From Rhabdophis nuchalis (taxonomy: Eukaryota; Chordata; Lepidosauria; Squamata; Natricidae), in contig CM077645.1 of the NCBI GenBank assembly GCA_039707465.1, positions 165,658,003 through 165,722,002 of the forward strand: 64,000 nt of DNA, read 5' to 3'. Of this stretch, positions 1 to 10,659 are shown piece after piece. The position numbers and the translations under genes were made by a program. Position 1 is the stretch's first letter, and each line of letters begins with the position of its first letter. The notes below the pieces were generated by a model. The model made no database searches, had not been told where the DNA came from, and saw only the letters and a program-made list of their open reading frames with translations.

Positions 1-529
1 TTCCAACTCTACTTTAAGTAGGGTTTCTTACATGATGGAAGCCAGATTGGGAAGCCAAAAGGTTTGAACAAAATAGGGCTGCGTCCTTTCTCTTTTGTGA
101 GAGACGGAAAGGTTCTTTCTCCTAGCTCATTGCCTAAAGTAACAGTTTTCTGAGTTTTGCTGGGCCCTGCAGATTATCCAGACTGGCAGATTTCGGTTTG
201 ATTGATTAACATCTTTTCCTAACTGAATCACTTAGAATGGCTTCCCTTTTTCATAATAGTGCCTTTGGGAATGCATACACAAATTCTACATGAGCTCAGT
301 CATGAATGGTAGGTATTGCTTTGTTAGAAACAAAAACCTTAAGGCAGATTGAATATTCTTAATAAAGATTTCTGAGCCTTCAGGGAAGCCTTCTGATTGC
401 AATGAATACATCTGCACTTAACATATATTCAAAACTTTCCTTGGCAGTGGCTTCTGGGCAAAATTTCCTACTTATGTTATGTGAAAGCTGCACTACATGA
501 AATGGCCAGATGCTCAGATAATTTCATTT
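1..529. other. AT-rich DNA, no feature seen
   Basis: No open frame longer than 60 codons with recognisable content, no simple repeat of note and no terminal repeats were seen here. It reads as ordinary non-coding vertebrate DNA. Confidence 0.5.
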
Positions 530-1007
530 ATTTGTTGATTTATTTAACATATACAGTTATCCACCTCACAATATCTGAAACAACTCACAATAACAACAAA
601 TAAAAAAATAGAAATAAAACAGCATTTACACACTATACTAAATAATATATCCCAGTTCTTACTATAGCACTATTACATTATCATATCAAACCCATATTTG
701 ATAGGTTTACTCCCATCCTAATTCAGTGCTTGGAGAAAAAGCCAGGTCTTTACGTAGGGTCCTTCCAGATCTTGGGGAATAGCTGTTCTAAAGCACTGGG
801 CCTGCTTCAGAAGAAACGTGCCTCCTAGGTTCCAGCAGATGACATTTAAGAAGTGAGAGCTGACATGCCCACTCTAGCTGACCTGGTGCGATGGCCAGAT
901 ACCATCAGAAAGAGGCAGTCATACAAATAATCCACTTCATGGCATTCAGGATTTCAATAAGCAGCACCTTGACTGACATTCAGAAAGAAACTGGAAACCA
1001 ATACAAC
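530..1007 (-). mobile_element. Degraded L2-like LINE 3' part
   Basis: On the minus strand this resembles the 3' coding end and tail of a squamate L2-type LINE. The stretch around 775-935 (CCTCCTAGGTTCCAGCAGAT, then GACCTGGTGCGATGGCCAG) follows the order of the conserved 'allowed to be truncated' C-terminal segment seen in better copies elsewhere in the window, and 955-1005 looks like the next conserved block. It is much more diverged than the other L2 pieces. The right end is cut by a hAT element at 1008. Assignment is from pattern memory only. Confidence 0.4.
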
Positions 1008-1664
1008 CAGGGGTGGGATTGAAAAATGTTAGTAACTGGTTCTCTGTCTGGTTGCTGGGTGGACATGGCCATTGTGGGTGTGGCCTACTAAGCCTCCTGA
1101 CCATAGCAGAGGGGCATTTTCATCATCCCCAGGCTCCAGAGACTTTTTTTGAGCCTCCGGGAGGGTAAAAGCAGCCTCCCCCCTGCTCTAGAGGCCCTCC
1201 AGAGGCCAGAAACAGACCTGCTTCTGGACTTCCAGGAGATCTGTTTGTCATGCTTCCCTTGAGCCTCCAGGAAGGCAAAAAGGTTCAGAGGCTCTCCGGA
1301 AGTCAGATATGGATACATTTCTGGACTTCCAGACTTCTGGGAGGCATGTTTTTCACCCTTTCAGGCTCTGAAGGCTTTTTTCGAGCCTCCAGGAAGGCAA
1401 AAATGTTCTCCCCAGGCTTAAGAGGCCAGCCTGACGCTGGATACAGGCCCGTTTCCAGACTTCTGTAATTTCTGGGATGCCCATTTTTGCCTTCCCAAAG
1501 CCTTTGTGCAGGCCCTTCACTTAAGTGGCATGAAGAAGGGCCACATGGAGACTCCTGGGTGGGATGGGATGAGTAGGACCAGCCAGTCCTTGCAACTATT
1601 GGTTCGTATAAAATTAACATTTGGTTCACCGAAACCAGTCCAAACCAGCTGAATCTCACCCCTG
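1008..1664. mobile_element. Non-autonomous hAT element, family A
   Basis: Starts CAGGGGTGGGATT and ends AATCTCACCCCTG, an imperfect terminal inverted repeat. It is flanked by AATACAAC (1000-1007) and AATACATC (1665-1672), 7 of 8 bases identical, which is the 8-bp target duplication expected of hAT. The interior carries diverged internal repeats (GAGCCTCCAGGAAGGCAAAA-like units near 1151, 1260 and 1383). No transposase frame is visible. The short open frames inside are not genes. Related copies occur at 5914, 22335, 27108 and 63427. Confidence 0.75.
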
Positions 1665-1672
1665 AATACATC

Positions 1673-2097
1673 TATGCCACAGCAGTGTAGCACAGGAAAA
1701 ACACAAATAATTAGGACCGCACAATGGACAAGCACTTGAATGGCATCACATTCCCTACATAGCATGAAGATTTATAGCAGTAATATCCCTATACCGCACT
1801 GCATGCTGTCGAATTATTTTATCCAGAGGCTTTATGCAGATGTTAAATTGGAAAGATCTGAGATCTAAAGGACCCTACTTAAGAGGAGCTGGAAGACCAT
1901 GGATCAAAGACACCTGGCAATCTCTCAGCAATAAGGACCCTGCCTACTTACTCAGATTCAACCAGCTTAAATGCTTCACAGATAACCAACCTAGGATGTG
2001 CCTTAATCACTTCATAGGACTTGCTCAGAAAGAATCCAACTCAGAAAGAAGCTAAACAACTTTGTCCTACAGATACCTAAAATAGTCTATACAGAGA
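1673..2097. other. No gene seen
   Basis: An open frame of 73 codons at 1834-2055 has no recognisable domain and I do not call it a gene. No repeats with clear boundaries were seen. Confidence 0.4.
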
Positions 2098-2105
2098 CAT
2101 TAAAG

Positions 2106-2284
2106 CAGGGTTGTCCAAACTTGGCAACTTTAAGGCTTGTGGACTTCAACTCCCAGAATTTCCCAGCCAGCCATGGCCACAGCAAGGCCAGGTCAGTATC
2201 TTGGTCAGCAATCCCATGGCTGACTGGGGAATTCTGGGAGTTGAAGTCCACAAGTCTTAAAGTTTCCAAGTTTGGACAACCCTG
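2106..2284. mobile_element. hAT-type MITE, family D, with 8-bp TSD
   Basis: A 179-bp element begins CAGGGTTGTCCAAACTTGG and ends CCAAGTTTGGACAACCCTG. The inverted arms run about 60 bp, with a short unpaired centre. Perfect 8-bp duplications CATTAAAG lie at 2098-2105 and 2285-2292. It is non-coding and a relative of the palindromic elements at 28521 and 58261, which share the GGACTTCAACTCCCAGAA-type arm. Confidence 0.88.
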
Positions 2285-2292
2285 CATTAAAG

Positions 2293-2640
2293 GTTTTATC
2301 CTAGCCCCTCCTTACTCAGAAGGTATGATTTGTACTGTGAATTGAGTCCTTAATAAGTTGGATCAGGTCCATGGCTGGCTGCCATAATTACTATGACTCC
2401 CAAACCATCTTGGGCCCTGGGAAGTAGATTGAATTTCCCCAGAACCATAAGTCTGTAGAATTATCCATCCTTGATATGAATGAATTCAGGGAGGGCAGGG
2501 AGGGCACCACTACATTTTAGGGGGGAAGTTAGGTGAAGAGCAAGCCCGATTGATCCTTATAGCCCACTTTCATTAAGACAGTGCCACATCTCACTATATC
2601 TGAGGGACGAGAGATTCCTGAATGGCAACAGACAAAAGTT
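2293..2640. other. No feature seen
   Basis: Plain non-coding sequence. No terminal repeats, tails or coding motifs were found. Confidence 0.4.
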
Positions 2641-3845
2641 TACCCCAGAGTCCCACTGTGACTCTTGAAAACCAGAACAGTATATGTCTGACAGATGCCA
2701 GCCAAGTTTCCATGACTTCTAGTGAGTTCTCCCAGCTACAATTAAATCATGTACAAGGTGAGTTTTATTACAGATGACTTAGCATAAAGTAACAACAATC
2801 AGAGTTCAGGGCTTCTGGTGCTCCGAAGACTCGGCTTTGGACCTGAAAACACATAGTTGCAACATGACAATATTAAATATTAAACCCTGAGGTAGTTTTC
2901 CCTTGGAAAAGGAAATCTCTCCATGCCCATCACCACCTCATTTCCTACCACTCACTCTTTCTTCCCTGATACTATTCCCACCTCCACACCTCACTTTTCC
3001 ATGCCATGTATTAGAATATTGCTTTCCCTTTAGTTCCATTCCTTACTCAGATCGAAACTTAGATGCTGTAATTCACAGTTCAAAAGTTTTATTTAGTGAC
3101 ACAAGGCAAAAAGCATCTGGCACTGAGTGTGCCTAGCTCCTTGCGAGTGGCACAAAGGCATTTTATGGCCAGATGTAATCAAGTAGTGTGTGTATGCCTA
3201 ATTCTAGGACTGTCAAATTTTATTTTCCTAATAAGGAATAGCCTAATTTCTCCTACTAATTGACATACCTTATCTCTATTGCTATGAGGGTATCATTTGT
3301 CCTTACGTTCCTTTCTAATCTATGTACTTGACTTTCTTGCTTCTGCATAATAGCAAAGCACCAAGTTCCCTTTTAAAATGGCATTAATTTAGTTGTTTTT
3401 AAAATAAAACATCTAAAAGGGCCTAAAACACTCCCTCTACACTAGTTGGGCGAAAGGTACACCTAGCTCAAAAACCTGATGCTTTACCTTGCCCTTGACA
3501 CCTATGCCTTGATTAGCTAACTTAGCCCCCTTGTTCCTATTGTTATATCCCAACCACTCTTTTTTCACATGGGTCAGAGGGAGAAACCTGATATTGAAAA
3601 ACCCTGGCAGGCAGCACCTATCTCCTTGCCCTTATCTCTCACCTGAGGGCAGTAATCTAGCCCAGCCTCACCAAGTTTATACTTCCCAAATAGTTTCATC
3701 AGGCAAAAGACTTCTTCTCCTTCAAGTTGTCAGCTCTGCATTGAAATCCTCTCAGGTCTGCCTAACAAAAGAGATGGAATCATGGGAAAACTATATTGTG
3801 AGTGAGACATTTTGAACGCCTGAAAGCATCCTTGTTACCCTCAGT
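2641..3845 (-). other. Unclassified, possibly LTR-like on the minus strand
   Basis: Read on the minus strand, it begins TGAGGGTAACAAGGATG near 3842 and contains AATAAAAC-type polyadenylation signals near 3085 and 2768. That would suit a long terminal repeat, but no duplicated partner, primer site or coding remnant was found. A consensus-like splice donor (AAGGTGAGT, about 2755) has no partner exon. Pyrimidine-rich frames at 2903-3136 and 3531-3815 show no domain. Confidence 0.2.
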
Positions 3846-4572
3846 AAATAAAAAAACTGTTTCATAATTTTATATGCTGAGAGTTACCTCTAAAAAGTAT
3901 TACAATGTAAACAAGTAGGTCGGAAGCATACTGCTGCTACTTTGCATTCAGTGGAAGATGGTTATGACTGTTATTATTCTGTATATACCATTCTGTTAAT
4001 AGTAATAGCTAAGATGGAAGCCGTCAAACTGTCAATCTGAAAATGCCAAGTGGGAGAAACTGTTTTTTTATATACAGTATATGGTACAGAAAATTTGATA
4101 TACATGGTGCACCAAAAAGCAACTAATCAAGCAATAAAAGACATTGATTAGACATGAAAATTGAACAATAGAAAACATTGATTCTAGATAACTTGCCACA
4201 AGTGGCAAATTTACAGATTTCATCATTTTCTTTTGCAATCAGAGTTTCTTTCTTTATTAACACTTACAGGTGAATTCAGGGTGTTTCTGAATATGCTCCC
4301 TATTGTTTAGTTACTGAAAAGGCTAGTTTTTGCATATCAAAAGAAATACCTTGGCTGGGGGGAAATGTGATTTGGAAAAAGGAGGCCTAGTGCCATAGTA
4401 AAATGCTAATCTCACCTTTTAAAAATGCTAATAATGAAGCTTAAAATTCTAAGTAACATATACATGCTTACCCTAGAATTGTTTGACATTTAAATAAGTC
4501 CATTCCTGCAGTAAACAAAACAAAAAAACAAAAACAAAATGGCATTAGTACTGTACCTAAGAAGTCAAAATT

Positions 4573-4637
4573 CAGATGATCACTAGATGACAGATGAGAG
4601 AGAAAAAGCATTAAACCTTTCTGCTAGTGATCATCTG
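4573..4637. repeat. Perfect inverted repeat with 14-bp arms
   Basis: CAGATGATCACTAG (4573-4586) is repeated exactly in inverse orientation at 4624-4637. The single strand could fold into a stem with a 37-nt loop. No TIR/TSD signature was recognised, so it may be the core of an old MITE or an unrelated hairpin. Confidence 0.7.
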
Positions 4638-5202
4638 AGTTGTGGCAGCCCAGGTATGGTAGATCTAACTTTATTCCAGCATGAAAACAGCTTCTTCAGT
4701 ATGCGTGTTAAGTATTTTTTAATTTAATAAACTTGTTTACAACAATTTATTGTTTTTATTTTGACAGAATAAGAACTAAACTACTGATTTTTCATAAAGT
4801 ATAAAGAGTTGGTTGTTGTTTTTTTTATTCCACAACTTATTTTAATTATTTTAATTTAATAGTTATTGAGAGATTTTTTTTAAAAAAATACAACTGATAA
4901 ATAACAGCTGAAAATAAAGCTGAACACATTTCATTTTGCACCATTCAAGTAAAACTATATATTGAAAAACTTTAAATAATGCAAATAAAAAAGAAAAATT
5001 ATCTCAGTGTGTACATGTGCTCATCTGTAGATGTGACAAGACCATCAGCTAGATTTAAGCAAGACTAAAATTAATAGAATGTTGTTTGCATAAAATTGGT
5101 CAAATAAAATCTATATATACTTTTTGTAGGTTCCAAGTGAGGGACAGATGACTGGAACAAGTTACAAGAAAAGGAGAGAGATGACAGAGATAGAGATGAG
5201 AT

Positions 5203-5238
5203 GGAGGGAGGGAGGAGGGAGGGAGGGAGGGAGGGAGA
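5203..5238. repeat. (GGGA)n microsatellite
   Basis: Runs of GGGA/GGAG units, slightly interrupted, followed by GATAGAG. Confidence 0.9.
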
Positions 5239-5639
5239 TAGAGGGTGGGATGAAATAGAGAGATAAGTAATAGATATTGCATTCAATGTGGTTTAGGAGG
5301 AAAAAAATATGGGAAATTTAGACAGAAATATTCTACAGTTCTATCTCCTTCTTCCCAGTCAGCTCTCCTCCCTTGAAATCTTAGTCTATACATCTGACCG
5401 AATGGCCTGAGATTTATGAAAACTTGAAGAGCAATAAATGTGTTACCTCAGTAAGATACAAGACTTCTGTTTGATTTTGTTGGAAGAGATAAAGCTATGT
5501 TAAAGCTATGTTAAAGAAGAAACTGACAAAGATAATTATATAAAATTACTACCTATACCCGGCCACGCGTTGCGGTGGCCCAGTCTAGTTAAATGGCCAA
5601 CCAAACTGTGTGTAGATCTACACCTGCACACATACACAC

Positions 5640-6689
5640 AACCACCATATAACCCCCAACCTACCTACCTACTGTATTTCTCCCTCTCTATCTATCCCTC
5701 TACCTACCACCCTACTGTATTTCTTTCTTTCTCCCTCTATCTACCTACCTACTGTATTTCCCCCTCTCTATCCCTCTACCTACCTACCTACTGTATTTCT
5801 CCTTCTTTCTCTATTCCTCTACCTACCTACCTACCTACCTACCTACCTACCTACCTACCTACCTACCTACCTACCTACCTACTGTATTTCTCGCTATCTA
5901 TACACCTACCTACCAGTGGTGGGTTTCAAATTTTTTAGAACCTACTCTGTAGGTGTGGCCTATTTTGTGGGCGTGACTTGGCAGTCATGTGACAGGGTGG
6001 GAGTGGCCACCTTTTAAAATGTGGTGAAACTCATTTAACAACGCTCTTGCTTAGCAACCAAAATTTTGGACTCAATTGTGATGATAAATTCTTTCTTCCT
6101 TTCTTCCTTTCTTCCTTTCTTTCTTTCTTTCTTTGTTTCCTTCCTTCCTTCCTTCCTTTCCTTTCCTTCCCGTTGGGTCACTGGCAGCGGCGGGCCAGAT
6201 TTACTTCCAGGTACGCCGGTGGAACCCCCTCTCACCGGTTCTCTAAATTTCACCAACCGGCTCTCGCGAGTAGGTGCGAGCCTGCAGAAACCCACCACTG
6301 ATACCTACCTACGGTATTTCTCCCTCTCTGTCTATCCCTCTACTTACCTACCTATTGTATTTCTTGCTTTCTCCCTCTACCTACCTACAGTATTTCTCCC
6401 TCTCTATCTATCCCCCTCTCTACCTACCTGCCTACCTACTGTATTTCTCCCTATCTATCTATCCCCCTCCCTACCTACCTACCTACCTACCTACCTACCT
6501 ACCTACTTACCTACCTACTGTATTTCTCTCTATCTATCTATACCACTACTTACCTACCTACTATATTTCTTCCTTTCTCCCTCTACCTACCTGCCTACCT
6601 ACCTACCTACCTACCTACCTACCTACTGTATTTCTCCCTATCTATCCCTCTACCTACCGACCTACCTACCGACCTACTGTATTTCTTTT

Positions 6690-6780
<91 letters not shown>

Positions 6781-6815
6781 GTCTGTCTGTCTGTCTACCT
6801 ATCTATGTATCTATG

Positions 6816-6883
<68 letters not shown>

Positions 6884-7398
6884 CACCTACCTACCTATCC
6901 ACCTACCTACCTACCTACCTACCTACCTACCTACCTACCTACCTACCTACCTACCTACCTACATTTCTTCCTTTCTCCCTCTACCTACCTACTTACCTAC
7001 CTACTGTATTTTTCGCTATCTATCTATACACCTACCTACCTACCTACGATATTTCTCCCTCTCTGTCTATCCCTCTACTTACCTACCTATTGTATTTCTT
7101 GCTTTCTCCCTCTACCTATCTACTTACCTGCCTACCTACTGTATTTCTCCCTCTGTCTATCCCTCTACCTACCTACCTACTGTATTTCTCCCTATCTATC
7201 TATCCACCTACCTACCTACCTACCTACCTACCTACCTACTGTATTTCTCCCTATCTATCCATCTACCTACCTACCTACTATATTTCTTCCTTTCTCCCTC
7301 TACCTACCTGCCTACCTACCTACCTACCTACCTACTGTATTTCTCCCTATCTATCCCTCTACCTACTGACCTACCTACCGACCTACTGTATTTCTTTT

Positions 7399-7469
<71 letters not shown>

Positions 7470-7500
7470 ATATATCTGTCTGTCTGTCTATCTATCTATG

Positions 7501-7539
<39 letters not shown>

Positions 7540-7540
7540 A

Positions 7541-7584
<44 letters not shown>

Positions 7585-8051
7585 CACCTACCTACCTACC
7601 TACCTACCTACCTACCTACCTACCTACCTACCTACATTTCTTCCTTTCTCCCTCTACCTACCTACTTACCTACCTACTGTATTTTTCGCTATCTATCTAT
7701 ACACCTACCTACCTACCTACGATATTTCTCCCTCTCTGTCTATCCCTCTACTTACCTACCTATTGTATTTCTTGCTTTCTCCCTCTACCTATCTACTTAC
7801 CTGCCTACCTACTGTATTTCTCCCTCTGTCTATCCCTCTACCTACCTACCTACTGTATTTCTCCCTATCTATCTATCCCCCTACCTACCTACCTACCTAC
7901 CTACCTACCTACCTACTGTATTTCTCCCTATCTATCCATCTACCTACCTACCATATTTCTTCCTTTCTCCCTCTACCTACCTACCTACTTACCTACCTAC
8001 CGTATTTCTCTCTCTCTATCACCCTATCTACCTACCTACCTATCTACTGTG

Positions 8052-8101
<50 letters not shown>

Positions 8102-8106
8102 CCTAC
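5640..8106. repeat. Large compound simple-repeat cluster (CTAC/CTAT/CTTT/GTCT)
   Basis: About 2.5 kb of tetranucleotide blocks is joined by a recurring linker of the form ACTGTATTTCTCCCTCT followed by CTATCTATCCCTCTACCTAC. A higher-order period is present: the segment from 6961 recurs almost unchanged from 7634 (673 bp), and 6301-6960 is a related third copy. Each full copy runs in the order linker units, (CTTT)n (6684-6780; 7392-7468), a few GTCT, (CTAT)n (about 6813-6890; 7489-7584), (CTAC)n. On the other strand CTAT and GTCT are GATA and GACA, the components of Bkm satellite described in snakes. A hAT element interrupts it at 5914-6300. The very long open frames here (710 and 620 codons) are products of the repeat. 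Confidence 0.92.
5914..6300. mobile_element. Non-autonomous hAT element, family A, inside the array
   Basis: Begins CAGTGGTGGGTTTC and ends GAAACCCACCACTG, a perfect 14-bp terminal inverted repeat. Flanks are CTACCTAC (5906-5913) and ATACCTAC (6301-6308), 7 of 8 matching, within the repeat unit. The related array copies near 7013-7050 and 7686-7723 lack the insert and give the empty site. An internal pyrimidine tract (TTTC/TTCC, 6090-6170) lies in the middle. No coding sequence. Confidence 0.85.
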
Positions 8107-8419
8107 CTACAGGTGGCACACGGAACCATTTCTTAGGCCACGCGAGGCATTGCCCTGTCAACTTCAGTGTGTATGTGTGCCCTGGCCAGCTGATTTAGGC
8201 CTTCTTTTGAGGCTGTTTTTTGCCCTCTAGAGGTGGGGGAATGCTGTTTTCATACTCCCCAGGCTCCTATAAAGTCTCTGGAGCCTGGGGATGACGTAAA
8301 AAGCATGCCAAATGCAGGGGGTCATGCACATAGCATTATGGATGTGGCACACCTGTGCACATTGACCCTGCACTCCCCCTGTTTTTGGCACGTTAGCCAA
8401 AAAAGGTTAGCCATCACTG
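8107..8419. mobile_element. hAT element, family B, 3' part only
   Basis: The right end GGTTAGCCATCACTG and the interior match the element at 53304-53817 (GGTGGCACAC, CCCCAGGCTCCTATAAAG, TTTTGGCACG). The left terminal repeat is missing: the sequence passes directly from CTACCTACAG array into the subterminal part. The right flank CCCTATAC (8420-8427) is CR1 sequence, so it inserted into CR1 at the end of its reading frame. The 163-codon frame at 8233-8724 crosses hAT and CR1 and is not a gene. Confidence 0.75.
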
Positions 8420-8705
8420 CCCTATACCATTTCAGACAAATGGCTATCCAACATCTTCTTGAAGACTTCCAGTGTTGGGGCATTCACAACTTCTGGAGGC
8501 AACTTCTGTTCCACTGGTTAATTGTTCTAACTGTCAGGAAATTTCACCTCAGTTTTAAGTTGCTTCTCTCCTTGATTAGTTTCCACCCATTGCTTCTTGT
8601 TCTGCCCTCAGGTGCTTTGGAGAATAGCTTGACTCCCTCTTCATTGTGGCAACCCCTGAGATATTGGAAGGCTGCTATCCTGTCTCACCTAGTCCCTCTT
8701 TTATT
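8420..8705 (-). mobile_element. CR1 LINE 3' fragment, copy 1
   Basis: On the minus strand this is the C-terminal coding end of CR1 ORF2, very similar to 8893-9170 (same run CATCTTCTTGAAGACTT, GGGGCATTCACAACTTCTGG, TCCACTGGTTAATTGTTCTAAC). The 3' untranslated part is missing because a hAT element abuts exactly at the stop-codon region. It carries small indels relative to copy 2 and is a dead fragment. Confidence 0.85.
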
Positions 8706-8811
8706 AGAGTCTTTCGGGAGATAGGGCAGTATATAAGTGTAAATAATAAAAAAAATAAATTAAACTGTATTTCCTCCTCTCTCTCTATTCCCCTATCTAC
8801 CTACAGTACCT
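8706..8811. repeat. L2-like tail plus array-type linker
   Basis: GGGAGATAGGGCAGTATATAAGTG followed by AATAATAAAA (8712-8757) resembles the L2 3' terminus. It is followed by CTGTATTTCCTCCTCTCTCTC and CTATCTACCTACAG (8765-8805), the linker of the large array. So array material continues between the two CR1 pieces. Short and degraded. Confidence 0.5.
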
Positions 8812-9175
8812 ACTGCAATACAATAATACAATAGCAGAGTTGGAATGGACCTTGGAGGTCATCTAGTCCAACTCCCTGCCTAGGCAGGAAGCCCTATACC
8901 ATTTCAGACCAATGGCTCTCCAACATCTTCTTGAAGACTTGCAGTGTTGGGGCATTCACAACTTCTGGTGGCAAGCTGTTCCACTGGTTAATTGTTCTAA
9001 CCGTCAGGAAATTTCTCCTCAGTTCTAGGTTGCTTCTCTCCTTGATTAGTTTCCACCCATTGCTTCTTGTTCTGCCCTCAGGTGCTTTGGAGAATAGCTT
9101 GACTTCTTCTTCTTTGTGGCAACCCCTGAGATATTGGAAGGCTGCTATCATGTCACCCTTAGTCCTTTTTGTTAA
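8812..9175 (-). mobile_element. CR1 LINE 3' end, copy 2
   Basis: 5'-truncated CR1 on the minus strand. The open frame 9211-8894 (105 codons, the first part not CR1) carries the CR1 ORF2 C-terminus, including LRRNFLTVRTINQWNSLPPE and VVNAPTLQVFKKMLESHWSE, and ends at a stop at 8894. The 3' untranslated region (GACCTTGGAGGTCATCTAGT on the plus strand) and an ATTGTATT-type tail at 8812-8828 follow. This is the normal CR1 order. It is truncated and lacks the endonuclease and RT. Confidence 0.9.
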
Positions 9176-9510
9176 GCTGTATTTCTTCCTCTCTCTCTCT
9201 CTATGGGCCACCTGGGAGTTTGCTATCTCAGTGCCTTTTTGGCCGTAAGAGGCCTCCGTACAGTCTTTTTGAGGAACTGTTGGAAATGCCAGGTGGGAGG
9301 AGTTACAGGGAGGTGAAAATTTTTTCAGTGGTACATTTTACATTTGTGTACTGTGTACATGACACACATGTGCTAGGCACAAAATGAGTTGGTATTCTAT
9401 TATCCGAAGTCCTTGTGAACATTGTGTGAAAAATTGAGGTAAATCGGTCCAGTAGTTTTTGAGATTAGTGGATTCGTACAAATTATTTTACATTTTTATT
9501 TATATAGATG
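9176..9510. other. Unclassified repeat end
   Basis: Starts with a short array-like linker (CTGTATTTCTTCCTCTCTCT). The part 9417-9500 (GGTAAATCGGTCCAGTAGTT, then TTTATTTATATAGATG) looks like the 3' end of an interspersed repeat whose start may be the CCCGGCCACGCGTTGCGGTG motif at 5559. I cannot name the family. Confidence 0.3.
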
Positions 9511-10484
9511 AATATTGTACATAAATTTGTTCAGAATATTGTACTTTCTTCTTTTTTTTCTTTATTTGTCTTTGCAGAAGAAGGCTATCTAGTAGATATT
9601 CACTTGGGATTTTGTAATGTTTTTGTTTCCCCATCACTCAGTCTTTTCTGTAGCCATGTTTTTTCTTTGATGGCTGGCTGTCTCTTACCTTGATTTGTCA
9701 GTCACATGATGCTGCCCGTTAAGAAGCACTTTAGGGAATGGATGACTTTATCTGAAGCTGGTGTTGCCTCAAAGATATGTCCCTGTGGGAAATGGTGAAT
9801 GTCAATATGGAAGTATCAGAATTCACTGAAAAGGAAAGGCACTTTTTGACATTGTTCTTAAGTGTGAGTAGTTTCAGCTCAATTTAGTTCTGATAAAGTG
9901 TCAGATTTATGATACTTGTGAATTTTTTTAAAGTTCTTAAATAATATTATGTATCAGAAGTGATTTCCTGCAAACTTGTTTAATTGTGTAATTATAATTG
10001 AAGATAGATTAATATTTGATAATTGAGATAAAAAATCCCAATTTAAGGCTTGTACATGTTAACTTACTCATGGAAACAAATCAGTTTCATAGTCAGATTA
10101 GCTCTCTGAAAAGAAACAGAAGTCAGTTTTGTTAGACCTCTACAAAAGTCTACAACGGAGTTCATTCAGAGAAAACAGCTTTTTGCCATAGGCAAATGTC
10201 CTCTGACAGTGGGAAGAGAGCAATTAAATGACTTTATTCTTTCTAAAGAGAGATACATGCAAATTTATATGAAGTCTGGGGACCTATTGCAAGACCTATT
10301 GCTTATAAAAAGTGGATAAAAACAAAAATGGGATTTGAGATTAATAGCTTAAAATAGAGGAATGACTTAAAGGACAGTTTCATGTCAAAAAAGCATACAG
10401 GGGATCACACAACCCATTTATTTCACCATGAATCTTCATTGTGAAATTTGGCCAATCCTATGCAACAATACAAGTATAGTTGTC

Positions 10485-10485
<1 letters not shown>
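9511..10485. other. No feature seen
   Basis: AT-rich non-coding sequence. No terminal repeats, tails or coding motifs. Confidence 0.5.
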
Positions 10486-10530
<45 letters not shown>

Positions 10531-10576
10531 CAACAACAACAACAACAGCAATAATAATAACAATTATTATTATTAT

Positions 10577-10635
<59 letters not shown>

Positions 10636-10636
10636 A
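10486..10636. repeat. Compound trinucleotide microsatellite
   Basis: Runs in order (ATA)n, (ACA)n, a short ATA/ATT mix, then (GTA)n of about 24 units. The homopolymeric open frames across it, in both directions, are artefacts. Confidence 0.95.
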
Positions 10637-10659
10637 ATAATATACCACACCACTGGGAA

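Larger units (their letters stand above)
3846..5559. other. AT-rich DNA with a hairpin and a GGGA microsatellite
   Basis: No gene is seen. A perfect 14-bp inverted repeat lies at 4573-4586 and 4624-4637 with a 37-base spacer. A (GGGA/GGAG) purine run of about 35 bp lies at 5203-5238. The rest is A/T-rich with homopolymer runs. Confidence 0.5.

Noticed and set aside
2745..2775. Strong splice donor consensus AAGGTGAGT
   Set aside because: No coding frame upstream, no partner exon. Such words occur by chance.
5640..8106. CRISPR-like array
   Set aside because: Direct repeats have no unique spacers of fixed length, and the host is a vertebrate. It is a microsatellite.
6066..8198. Open frames of 710 and 620 codons rich in S, L, Y, P, T, F
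   Set aside because: They follow the tetranucleotide array, whose 12-base periodicity avoids stops in all frames. Overlapping frames encode the same residues, and a hAT element lies within.
8233..8724. 163-codon frame
   Set aside because: Spans a hAT element and antisense CR1, with no domain of its own.
10428..10648. Poly-Ile/Thr/Ser and poly-Leu frames
   Set aside because: Translation of trinucleotide repeats on both strands.
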